Source: Adlercreutzia mucosicola DSM 19490
GTDB lineage: Bacteria; Actinomycetota; Coriobacteriia; Coriobacteriales; Eggerthellaceae
Reading direction: 5' to 3'
Assembly (NCBI RefSeq): GCF_000422625.1
Contig: NZ_AUGK01000010.1
Span: 1-64,000 of the forward strand
Length of the DNA: 64,000 nucleotides
Both the position numbers and the translations under genes were made by a program. Positions within the stretch are counted from its first letter, which is position 1. Each line of letters opens with the position of its first letter. Positions 1 through 7,261 of this stretch are shown here, in pieces. The notes under the pieces are model-generated. The model saw only the letters and a list, made by a program, of their open reading frames with translations. It made no database searches and was not told where the DNA came from.

Positions 1-43
1 CCTGACGTCTGTTCCGTGCCTCAAGCTATCACCCCTCAAAACA

Positions 44-77
44 AGTGGGACTGGAAACTTTTGTTTCCAGTCCCACT
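44..77. repeat. Perfect 15-bp hairpin
   Basis: Two perfect 15-bp arms (44-58 and 63-77) enclose a TTTT loop. The arm begins AGTGGGACTGGA, which resembles the arm start AGTGGCACTGGA of the inverted repeat at 19844. It lies about 215 bp downstream of the end of the minus-strand LysR gene and could be a terminator or a repeat element; no oligo-T run follows on the plus strand. Confidence 0.7.
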
Positions 78-110
78 ATCGGGGTTCAGTTCATGAACGA
101 CTCTCCCTTT

Positions 111-150
111 TATCATGTTTTATCATTTTTTATCACGTTTTATCATTGGA
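111..150. repeat. Four tandem copies of a 10-bp AT-rich unit
   Basis: The unit TATCATGTTT recurs with an exact 10-bp period at 111, 121, 131 and 141 (TATCATGTTT, TATCATTTTT, TATCACGTTT, TATCATTGGA). The period equals one helical turn, so all copies face the same side of the DNA. It could be bent DNA or a phased protein-binding array. No flanking gene in the window starts here; the nearest gene to the left is outside the window. Confidence 0.75.
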
Positions 151-219
151 GGCAATGGGGGGAGTGCAAGTTCGAGAAGTGCCCCATCTATTTCACCCCG
201 GCCACAACCTCGGAGGCTC

Positions 220-304
220 GTAAGGGCGGGTTTCAGGCCGCCCAGAGCCCTCGGAACTTCCATACCCGATCCCGGTTCCCGTAGGGGCGGACTTCAGCCC
301 GCCC
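220..304. repeat. Two REP-like palindromic copies
   Basis: A 24-bp unit of form GTAGGGGCGGGCTTCAGCCC plus GCCC occurs at 220-243 (diverged) and 281-304. The same unit occurs at 32626-32649 and, inverted, at about 32531-32554. The central GGGC.GGCTTCAGCCCGCC is self-complementary and would form a short hairpin. The copy at 281-304 overlaps the 3' end and stop codon of the LysR gene. This resembles REP-type extragenic palindromes. Confidence 0.65.
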
Positions 305-1178
305 GCAGCTGCTCGCGCACGAGGTCGCAGAACAGGCGGGCGGCCGGGGTGAGCCAGTGGGTTTTGCGGTGGCCGAGGTAGATGGGGAAGGTGCGCTCGC
401 CGAAGGGGTCGGGAATCTCGACGAAGGTTCCGCGCGCCAGCTCGTCGGCGACGGCGAAGCGGGGGAAGACGGAAAAGCCCATGCCCATGGCAACGAGGCG
501 CTTGATGGCCTGGGAACTCCAGAGTTCCATCGTCTCAGCGAGTATTACGCCGCGCGCGTCCAGGGTTTGCTCGAGGGCGATGCGGAACACGTTGTCGGGC
601 TCGTCGATGATGAAGGGGAGTTCCGCCCGCTGCCCCGCGGACTGGAAATCGGGGAGGGATACGCCCGGCGCGGCCACGAGGGTCGTGCGAATCTGCCCCG
701 CCTCTTCGATGGAGAAATCCTCGGGCTGCCAGTCGAAGGCGTAGGTGAGCCCCAGATCGCAGGAGCCATCGCGCAGGTTCTCGGACACCTGGGCGCAGGT
801 GCGGTCGCGCAGGCGCAGCGCCACGCCCGGGGCGCGCTCGCGAAACGCGGCGATCACCTCGTCGAGCGCATAGCACAGAAGCGTCTCGGCCAGATCCACC
901 CGCAGCGTGCCCTGCAACGCCGTCTCCTCTGTGCCGAGGGCGGCCAGGCGGTCGGCGGCGGCGATGATCTCAGCGGCCTGGGCGAGCGCCTCGGCTCCTT
1001 TCTGCGTGAGCACCATGCGGCGCCCGATGCGCTCGAACAGCGGCAATCCCAAGTCGCGTTCGAGCTGCTTGATGTGCACCGTCACCGTCGATTGGGTGTA
1101 GCCGAGCCGGTCGGCGGCCTTGGCGTAGGTGCCGCAGGCCACGACGGCTTGGAAGGTGCGCAGGCACTTGATATCCAC
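294..1178 (-). CDS. LysR-family transcriptional regulator
   Basis: This 294-aa protein has a winged helix-turn-helix at residues 1-60 (FQAVVACGTYAKAADRLGYT, then the recognition helix QSTVTVHIKQLERDLGLPLF) followed by a periplasmic-binding-protein-like effector domain, the full length of the LysR family. The start is GTG at 1178 with AGGAGG about seven bases upstream. It is divergent from the LysE-type exporter at 1353, with a 174-bp AT-rich shared intergenic region, so it probably controls that exporter in response to a small molecule; this is inferred from the arrangement. Its last codons and stop lie inside a REP-like repeat. Confidence 0.9.
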   Translation of the reverse strand: MDIKCLRTFQAVVACGTYAKAADRLGYTQSTVTVHIKQLERDLGLPLFERIGRRMVLTQKGAEALAQAAEIIAAADRLAALGTEETALQGTLRVDLAETLLCYALDEVIAAFRERAPGVALRLRDRTCAQVSENLRDGSCDLGLTYAFDWQPEDFSIEEAGQIRTTLVAAPGVSLPDFQSAGQRAELPFIIDEPDNVFRIALEQTLDARGVILAETMELWSSQAIKRLVAMGMGFSVFPRFAVADELARGTFVEIPDPFGERTFPIYLGHRKTHWLTPAARLFCDLVREQLRAG

Positions 1179-1352
1179 GATGATCCTCCTCTTCGGTGCG
1201 CTTTGCGGGCGGGGTGGCCTCGCCGCGCGCAGGTTCTAGCATATGCAATATTGATTGATTTAGTCAAACATATTCTTCTCAATCATTCATTATACAAATG
1301 CGTTGTGGCGTCCTATGCTAGAGCCAGCGGAAACGACGGAAGGAGAGCGCCC

Positions 1353-1973
1353 ATGGAGGCAACGGGAATGACGATGGCGGCCACCTTGGCAGGGCTGGCG
1401 TTCTACTGTTTCGTGCAGGGCATCACCCCGGGACCCGCGAACCTCTGCTCGTTGGCGACGACGCTGCGCTACGGCCGGACGCTTGCGCTGCGCCAGTGGT
1501 ACGGGCTCATCGCGGGCTTCTACGCGGTGTCGTTCGCCTCGGTGCTGGTCGTGTGGACCGTAGGCCAGGTGGCGTCGGGCCTGATGGGGTGGCTCACCGC
1601 GGCGGGCGCGGCCTACGTGCTCTGGCTCGCCTGGACCATGGTGGCGCCTCGCCGGGAGGGGCACGCGCTGTACGAGGCGAAGCCCACGGTGGCCTCGGGC
1701 TTCCTCCTGCAGATCACCAACGTGAAGATACTGGTGCTGTGCCTGACGGCGCTGTGCTCCTACGTGCTTCCCTTGAGCGACCATCCGCTGGCATTGGTAG
1801 CCGCGGGGCTGGCGATGCCCCTCATCGGCGTCGGCTGCAATCTGGCTTGGATCTACGCGGGCGAGCTTCTGCGGTCGTTCTACGAGCGGCATCGCCGCCG
1901 TGTAGACGGGGCGATGGCCGCCTCGCTCGCACTGTGCGCCGCGACCATGGTGGCGCCCCTGCTCGGAAGCTAG
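1353..1973 (+). CDS. LysE/RhtB-type amino-acid exporter
   Basis: This 206-aa polytopic membrane protein has about six predicted membrane segments. The early motif QGITPGPANLCSL matches the G-x-x-x-TPGP-N signature at the N-terminus of LysE/RhtB exporters, which pump amino acids or their analogues out of the cell. The start ATG at 1353 follows AAGGAGAG at 1340-1347; a longer reading frame extends upstream but is antisense to the LysR gene. The divergent LysR regulator is the likely controller. The substrate cannot be read from the sequence. Confidence 0.85.
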   Translation: MEATGMTMAATLAGLAFYCFVQGITPGPANLCSLATTLRYGRTLALRQWYGLIAGFYAVSFASVLVVWTVGQVASGLMGWLTAAGAAYVLWLAWTMVAPRREGHALYEAKPTVASGFLLQITNVKILVLCLTALCSYVLPLSDHPLALVAAGLAMPLIGVGCNLAWIYAGELLRSFYERHRRRVDGAMAASLALCAATMVAPLLGS

Positions 1974-2290
1974 CGCACGACGGCAGCGGGTGCGAAACGA
2001 GTTGTAGGGCTTCTTTTGGCTTAGAAATCACGGTTTTGTTACCAGAAGCTACGCGAATAGGCCGCCGGGTAATACAGATGCGGCCGTTTTCCCAGGTGGC
2101 GTATTACGCCAGGGACGATTTCGTGCTTGTGCGGTAACAAAACCGTCGATTCCAAGCCAAAATACGCGAAATTGCGTTCAGAAAGGAAACAGGTGCCGAG
2201 GGACGGCCGCTTTCGGGGGAGCGGCTCCGTATGATGGGGGAGTTTCCTATTCGCCGGGCAGAGGGCCCGGATGCGTGAAAGGACTTCCCC
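1974..2290. other. 317-bp intergenic region holding an inverted-repeat element
   Basis: No gene is supported here. Most of the space is taken by the element at 2016-2160. The remainder (2161-2290) is the leader of the SDR gene, with AAAGGA about seven bases before its ATG. Confidence 0.7.
2016..2160. repeat. 145-bp element with 28-bp imperfect terminal inverted repeats (copy 1)
   Basis: The arms 2016-2043 and 2133-2160 pair over 28 bp with about four mismatches. Both carry the core ACGGTTTTGTTACC. The spacer contains CGTTTTCCCAGGTGG at 2085-2099; its reverse complement CACCTGGGAAAACG is found exactly in the spacer of the element at 15696-15825, whose arms carry the related core ACGGTTTTCGTA. 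The spacer also holds the near-palindrome GGCGTATTACGCC at 2097-2109. No coding sequence is inside. It looks like a small non-autonomous mobile element or a structured RNA. Confidence 0.75.
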
Positions 2291-3088
2291 ATGAGACTGC
2301 AGGGTAAAGTGATAGTTGTGACGGCGGCCACGCGCGGAATCGGTGCGGCTATTGTGAGGGCGTGCGCGGAAGAGGGGGCGATCGTCTACATCGGCGCCCG
2401 CAACATGGAGCGCGCCCAGGCCGAGGCCGACGAGATGACGGCGGCCGGCCTTGCGGTGAAGTGCGTGTACAACGACGCGGGCAAGCCCGATAGCTACCAG
2501 TCGATGATCGACACGGTGGTGGCCGCCGAGGGGCGCATCGACGGGCTTGTGAACAATTTCGGTGGCACAAACCCCGCCGAGGACAAGGACCTGCTGAGCA
2601 CCTCCTACGAGCATTTCCTCGCCGGGGTGGACGCGAATGTGGGCAGCGTGTTCCTCGGCTGCCAGGCGGCCGCGCGCGAGATGGCGAAGACCGGCGGCGG
2701 CTCCATTGTGAACATCAGCTCCATCGCCGGCAGCGTGCCCGACATCAGCCAAATCGCCTACGGCACCTCCAAGGCGGCCATCAACCACATGACGAAGTCC
2801 ATGGCGGTGCAGCTGGCCAAGTCGAACATTCGCGTGAACGCCGTGGCCCCCGGCATGACCGCCACCGATGCCGTGGCCGACAACCTCTCCGAGGAGTTCA
2901 AGCAGTTCTTCCTGCGCCACATTCCGCTCGGGCGCATGGCCGATCCGGCCCACATCGCCGCGGCGGTGGTGTACTTCCTCGGTGACGAGAGCGCTGCCAC
3001 CACCGGCCAGCTCATCGAAGTGGCCGGCGGCTTCGGCCTGGCCACGCCCATCTTCGCCGACGCCATGGACGCCGCCGTGGCGCGGTAG
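2291..3088 (+). CDS. SDR oxidoreductase, 7-alpha-hydroxysteroid dehydrogenase-like
   Basis: This 265-aa classical short-chain dehydrogenase has the cofactor motif TAATRGIG (residues 11-18), NNFGGT (88-93) in place of NNAG, catalytic Ser144, Tyr157 and Lys161 (YGTSK), and GARN after beta-2, which favours NADP. The variants VVT-TRGIG, NN-GGTN, GSVPDIS-IAY-SK-AIN and EVAGGF-L-TP are those I recall from clostridial NADP-dependent 7-alpha-hydroxysteroid dehydrogenases, which oxidise the 7-hydroxyl of bile acids. That would suit a gut actinobacterium. The substrate is an inference from motif resemblance; another steroid or alcohol is possible. ATG at 2291 follows AAAGGA. Confidence 0.8.
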   Translation: MRLQGKVIVVTAATRGIGAAIVRACAEEGAIVYIGARNMERAQAEADEMTAAGLAVKCVYNDAGKPDSYQSMIDTVVAAEGRIDGLVNNFGGTNPAEDKDLLSTSYEHFLAGVDANVGSVFLGCQAAAREMAKTGGGSIVNISSIAGSVPDISQIAYGTSKAAINHMTKSMAVQLAKSNIRVNAVAPGMTATDAVADNLSEEFKQFFLRHIPLGRMADPAHIAAAVVYFLGDESAATTGQLIEVAGGFGLATPIFADAMDAAVAR

Positions 3089-3165
3089 GGGACAGAATCC
3101 TTTGTCGTCATTATCGAATGCATCGTGTCACGTTACATGTCACGTTATCGCAAAGGAGGTGGGAG

Positions 3166-3354
3166 ATGATAAGGGCGTTCGCCGATGCCGACACGAGAGA
3201 GCTGTTCGAGACGGGGCGGAGCAAGAGCCTTCTCGCCGATATTGTTCGTAGAGCGCTTCGGAAGCTGGAGTATGTGGACAATGCGGTTCTCGTGACCGAT
3301 CTTCGCCTTCCGCCGGGAAACCGATTGCATACTCTGAAAGGTGCCTTCGCATAG
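3166..3354 (+). pseudogene. Truncated HigB-type toxin
   Basis: The reading frame opens with ATG at 3166 behind an ideal AAGGAGG site. Its start MIRAFADADTRELFE and the motifs RALRKLEYVDNA and DLRLPPGNRLHTLKG match the first two thirds of the HigB/RelE 'killer protein' family, mRNA interferases of about 92 aa. It stops after 62 residues, just past LKG, before the C-terminal strand with the family's catalytic residues. The sequence then continues in another frame as the C-terminal part of the cognate HigA antitoxin, so an internal deletion joined the two genes. It is probably inactive. Confidence 0.75.
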
Positions 3355-3572
3355 GACGTCTGTTCGGCACCACACTACAGTTCTGGATGAACATGCAGCA
3401 GAAAGAGGACATCTGGGATTCCATGGCGTTGCACGAAGATGAGGTAATGGCCATCGAGTCTATTGAGATAGCCGTTATCGCATGGTGCGGTGGGGACTCA
3501 CAAGGAACGTTCCCCGGTGTCCTCCGGCGACATAATGTGACGGCCGTTGGGGGAACAAAGGGCTGGCGATGA
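3342..3572 (+). pseudogene. HigA antitoxin remnant
   Basis: In the frame containing ATG 3387 the sequence reads CLRIGRLFGTTLQFWMNMQQ, which matches the end of the HigA helix-turn-helix antitoxin (ALRLARYFGTS.QFWLNLQ). The whole DNA-binding N-terminus is missing. It joins directly to the truncated higB, with a junction near 3340. The ribosome-accessible ATG at 3387 would give only 61 residues. Together the two pieces are a deleted higBA operon. Confidence 0.7.
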
Positions 3573-3596
3573 TTGCTGAGGCCTGGTTGGGTTTGT

Positions 3597-3645
3597 GAAA
3601 GAAAGCAAAGCATCCGGATGAGGCGCGAGGGCCTCATCCGGATGC
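3597..3645 (-). terminator. Strong terminator of flavin reductase gene 1
   Basis: The arms 3610-3624 and 3631-3645 form a perfect 15-bp stem (GCATCCGGATGAGGC) with a 6-nt loop. Read on the minus strand it is followed by TTTGCTTTCTTTC, the layout of an intrinsic terminator 30 bp past the stop codon. Confidence 0.85.
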
Positions 3646-3673
3646 AAGGGGAGGACGTTTGGCTTAGCGTAGG

Positions 3674-5443
3674 CTAGGAGAAATCGCCGGCCAGATAGCG
3701 GGCGACGTGGCGGCCGAAAGTCAATGTGCGACCGCAGGCGTTAGCGGCAAGAAGCTCAGGATACGTGTTGGCGTACATGGAGCCCGAACAGTCGCCCACG
3801 GCGAACAATCCATCAATCGGACGGCTCTGCTCGTCGAGAACGCGCATATGCTCATCAATACGCAGCCCCTGCAAGGTGGCAAGGAGGGATCCGCCGAACC
3901 ACGCGCCATAGAAAGGCCCGGTTCGCAGCTCGGAGAGGCGATAGGCCTCTTTGCCAAACTCGTCATCGCGCTGATTATCATAAGCGGTGTTGTAGGTGTC
4001 GACTTGCGCGAGGAACGTCTCCTTGTCAGCCCCTTCGAAGCCCAGCAAGTCGGCCAGTTCGTCAAGGGTGTCAGCTTTTTTAATTGGGGTAGTGTCAGCA
4101 TGCATCATTTGTTCTATGGCTTCCAGCCATTCGTCAACCGTCTCGAAGTTCACCATCCACATGCCGCCTGTAGAGCAGCCGATGGTGGCAAAGCGCTTAA
4201 CATCCTTGGGCGCGTTGGCGTCCCATACCATGCACCAGACTCCGCCTTCGTGACCTGCAGCCGAAAATACAACGTTGTCGTACGGCGTCGACTCGTTGAT
4301 GAAGCGTCGGCCGCGTCGATCAACTTTCATGAAGGGCTGGGAGCCAATGCCATTTTGCCCGATTTGGCCGGAGAACATTGCAGTATCGGAGTCGTCGGTA
4401 TAGCCTGCATCTACGCCTGGCTCCACCATCCCGCGATTGAAGATTGCCGGTGCGGGCTCGGAATCAAACTGTGCGCCAACTTGCATGGCGATGCGAATTC
4501 CTTCTCCGGTTGTACTGGGCGAGAAGGCATTGCCGGTAATGCATTTTCCAAGAATCGGGTTGAGCTCACGTGTCATTGCGGCATTGGCTGCATAGCCTCC
4601 CGTCGCCAATACCACACCGAGAGAAGCGTTTACGCGAACGTATCCTTCAGGCGTCTCGAAGATGGCGCCCGTGACGGGTCCGTCCTCGACGCGATCGAGC
4701 TTAACGAGCTTGTGCTCAAACGTCACTTGATGTCCCGCCTCATTGAGATGTTCCTCAAGCCATACGTTGCGAGACCAGTCCACGGGCAGATCGATGCTTC
4801 CCGCTTTTTCAAGAGAAATGCCCGGCTCGATGGATTCATCGGCCACATACACATGAGAAATGGGGGGAATGTAGTAATCGGTGCCGCCATCGCCGTGGTT
4901 CTCGTGAAGGCACAAGGTCGCCTTAAGTCCTTTTTTGGCCGCGATGCCGTCGAGCCACTGTTTCATTTCAGCTGACTCGTCGATCCATACTTTAGTGACA
5001 CGGGGGTCGTTTTTGAAGTCTGCGTAACGGCTCATCTCGTTAAGGAGTTTCAGGGGATCGATATCGACCCCAGCTGCCTTTGTGCAATCAGAGTTGACAA
5101 CGCCAAAGAAGCCACGGGCGGCTTCAACAGCTGCATTCTTCTCGCAAAGGATAAAGTCAAGACCGAGGTCGACGCAAGATGCCGCGCAGGCCATGCCGCC
5201 ATTGCCTGCGCCAACGATAAGCACATCCGTTTCCAGGGTGTTGACGATGTCGGCGTCGTCGATTTGAGGCGCCTCGCCAACCCAATTAGTGTTCTTTGGT
5301 TCTTCCGCGATGCTCGTTTCCGCGAGAGTTGTGCTCGGCTGCGGCGCGCAACCGACCAATGCGGCTCCGGACGCAAAGGCCGTCAGGGCGCCTAAGCCAA
5401 GAAAGCTTCGGCGGGAAAGAGCGGTGGCGCTTGTGGTTGTCAT
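3674..5443 (-). CDS. Tat-exported FAD-dependent reductase (flavin reductase 1)
   Basis: This 589-aa protein begins with a twin-arginine signal (SRRSFLGLG) and a lipobox (ALVGC, Cys near residue 32), so it is predicted to be a lipoprotein outside the membrane. A Rossmann FAD site follows (DVLIVGAGNGGMACA), and the FAD_binding_2/flavocytochrome-c fold runs to the C-terminus (GLFAVGDCSGSMYAN). There is no CxxCH haem motif. At the place of the fumarate-reductase catalytic Arg (NE.STRD) it has NESTPYD, a Tyr, and the C-terminal NRLGG arginine is replaced by TYPEL, so fumarate is unlikely. ATG 5443 follows AGGAGG. Divergent LuxR gene 5680 is the probable regulator. Base composition is lower in GC than the flanks. 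Confidence 0.88.
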   Translation of the reverse strand: MTTTSATALSRRSFLGLGALTAFASGAALVGCAPQPSTTLAETSIAEEPKNTNWVGEAPQIDDADIVNTLETDVLIVGAGNGGMACAASCVDLGLDFILCEKNAAVEAARGFFGVVNSDCTKAAGVDIDPLKLLNEMSRYADFKNDPRVTKVWIDESAEMKQWLDGIAAKKGLKATLCLHENHGDGGTDYYIPPISHVYVADESIEPGISLEKAGSIDLPVDWSRNVWLEEHLNEAGHQVTFEHKLVKLDRVEDGPVTGAIFETPEGYVRVNASLGVVLATGGYAANAAMTRELNPILGKCITGNAFSPSTTGEGIRIAMQVGAQFDSEPAPAIFNRGMVEPGVDAGYTDDSDTAMFSGQIGQNGIGSQPFMKVDRRGRRFINESTPYDNVVFSAAGHEGGVWCMVWDANAPKDVKRFATIGCSTGGMWMVNFETVDEWLEAIEQMMHADTTPIKKADTLDELADLLGFEGADKETFLAQVDTYNTAYDNQRDDEFGKEAYRLSELRTGPFYGAWFGGSLLATLQGLRIDEHMRVLDEQSRPIDGLFAVGDCSGSMYANTYPELLAANACGRTLTFGRHVARYLAGDFS

Positions 5444-5649
5444 GGGATCCTCCTCGGTTTTTATTCGCCTTCGTTCGAGGCTTTTGGGTTTGCCAGCCGT
5501 CGTGGCGTGTTTGAGTATCGTTGGTCGAAAGGGGCTTGAAAAGACATATACCCAGGTGAATAACGGGTGATTCTGCTTCTACAAGCCATCACCCGTTTTG
5601 TCACCAACTGCTGAAACGCCTGATGTGAATCGCGATTGCAGATGCCTGC

Positions 5650-5655
5650 TATAAT
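5650..5655 (+). promoter_or_regulatory. Extended -10 promoter of LuxR regulator 1
   Basis: TGCTATAAT is a consensus extended -10 element 25-30 bp upstream of the LuxR start. No good -35 is seen, as is common with extended -10 promoters. Confidence 0.55.
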
Positions 5656-5679
5656 CGAGCGATTCAACGAGAGGGGTAG

Positions 5680-7083
5680 ATGATGAAATCTGAGAGACGG
5701 GAATGGCACTGCGGCCTCTTCTTTGCTGGTCTCATCTTGACGATACCAGCGCTTTTCAGCCTTCTTCCGGCCTCTGCGTCCTCTGGTTGGGGAATTTCTC
5801 ACATTCACGCTGCATTGCTGGGCGGAACAACGGCTCTTTTGACGGCAGCTTTAGCGTCGGCGTACGGGCGAGAAATATGCTTGCAAAAAAGATTTGCCTG
5901 GCTCGCTTATGGTCTTCTATCAGGCGGCATGGTTATTCTTGCGTTAGAGCCGATTGGCATCGGGGTTGATCCGTGGGTCTCTATTGCGGCAGGGTTTGTC
6001 CTAGGGGCGGGAAAGGCTTGGGCCTTTTTGCTCTGGGCCCGCCTGTTCTCTTGGTTGCCCTTAGCAAGCATGCTCGCTCACTCCTCCGCCGCATGTCTTT
6101 TTGCGGGCGTTTTGGCGTGGTTGGTAATGGGTCTGCGTGCAGAATGGGTTATTGCTGTTGCCGTTGCTGTTCCCTTTATTTTGGCAACCGCCTATGCGTA
6201 TAGCTGCTCCGTTCTCTCGTTCGATTCTTCTCGGAAGGAATATGACGTAAAGTTTCAAAAAGTCGGCCGTTTGCCTTGGAGGCCGATTATCATTATGGCT
6301 CTTGTGGGTTTCGTTGCGGCCTTGGGCCCTATTGCGACTTTTGGAATAACCGTGACACTGGAGGAGGTGGCGCTATTGCCAATGGGGGCTCTCACGTTGG
6401 GCTTCCTAATTTGGGTAAAAGCGTTCCGCTCAGAATATCTGCTCAAAGCCGCTTTTGCTGTATATGGCGTTGGCTTTCTTTTGCCGCTCGTGCACAGCGA
6501 ATGGTCTATCTTGGCTGGTTTTATCGTGTCTATGTCCTATTGGGGAATGGCACTATTCGTCTTCTGGTTTCTCTGCAATGATGTTCGAGAAAAGAAGTCG
6601 CCGACCGGTTGGACCTTTGGCGTTAGTTTTGCTTTGCTCGATATTATGCAGCTTGTTGGTTATGTATTACCCCAGATGGGGCTGGTGGTGCCGTCTGCGA
6701 ACGAGGGCGGGGCGCTCGGCGTGTTCACGATTGCCGCGATTGCCTTGGCTGTTGCAGGCGCCGCTTTGTGGGCAACAGAGCACGTCGGGCAAGGTCATTG
6801 GTCCCGACAGTTCGTTGGCTCCAATGTCACCGAAGCTTCGCATTCTGCAAGGCCTGGCGAGAGTGAACTCGCTTTTAGGTGTAGGATGTCTGGACAAGCC
6901 CGCGGGCTCACTTTTCGCGAAGAGGAAATACTTGTTCTGTTGCTGGAGCGCAATACGATAAATCAAATAGCGCACCAGCTGTTTCTGAGCGGCAACACCG
7001 TGAAGACTCACGTGAAGCATATTTACGGAAAGATGGGCGTTCACAACCGCGACGAATTGCGAACCGCCGTCCTCGGCTCTTAA
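5680..7083 (+). CDS. Membrane-anchored LuxR-family regulator 1
   Basis: This 467-aa protein has an N-terminal region of about 10-12 hydrophobic segments (residues 10-375) resembling a major-facilitator-type membrane domain, then a C-terminal LuxR helix-turn-helix ([20 protein letters not shown] through [20 protein letters not shown]). This architecture is common in Eggerthellaceae next to flavin reductases; the membrane part is thought to sense the substrate directly. It is divergent from reductase 1, 236 bp away. Start is ATG 5680 or the adjacent ATG 5683, behind GAGGGG. Like reductase 1 it has visibly lower GC than the surrounding genes. Confidence 0.88.
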   Translation: MMKSERREWHCGLFFAGLILTIPALFSLLPASASSGWGISHIHAALLGGTTALLTAALASAYGREICLQKRFAWLAYGLLSGGMVILALEPIGIGVDPWVSIAAGFVLGAGKAWAFLLWARLFSWLPLASMLAHSSAACLFAGVLAWLVMGLRAEWVIAVAVAVPFILATAYAYSCSVLSFDSSRKEYDVKFQKVGRLPWRPIIIMALVGFVAALGPIATFGITVTLEEVALLPMGALTLGFLIWVKAFRSEYLLKAAFAVYGVGFLLPLVHSEWSILAGFIVSMSYWGMALFVFWFLCNDVREKKSPTGWTFGVSFALLDIMQLVGYVLPQMGLVVPSANEGGALGVFTIAAIALAVAGAALWATEHVGQGHWSRQFVGSNVTEASHSARPGESELAFRCRMSGQARGLTFREEEILVLLLERNTINQIAHQLFLSGNTVKTHVKHIYGKMGVHNRDELRTAVLGS

Positions 7084-7183
7084 GGAAACAGCATCACCTT
7101 ACCAGTTCGTCGTCTGGCTTCCCCAAGACTTTCTCAGCCATTTTCGACCGCTGCCGAAAATATGGTGCACTCTGGGCATGCTC

Positions 7184-7212
7184 TGGCATGGACTGCGCTC
7201 TCGGCCTATAAT
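7184..7212 (+). promoter_or_regulatory. Probable guaB promoter
   Basis: TGGCAT (7184-7189) and the consensus TATAAT (7207-7212) are separated by 17 bp, about 50 bp upstream of the guaB GTG start. Confidence 0.55.
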
Positions 7213-7261
7213 GAGTCAATTACTGAAATCCAGGGCACCGAGTGGAAGAAGGAGCGCAGCC

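Noticed and set aside
111-150. Possible CRISPR array
   Set aside because: The repeats are 10 bp and contiguous without spacers, and no cas gene is present.
357-1352. Long N-terminal extension of the LysE-type exporter
   Set aside because: The open frame upstream of ATG 1353 is antisense to the LysR gene and has no coding character of its own.
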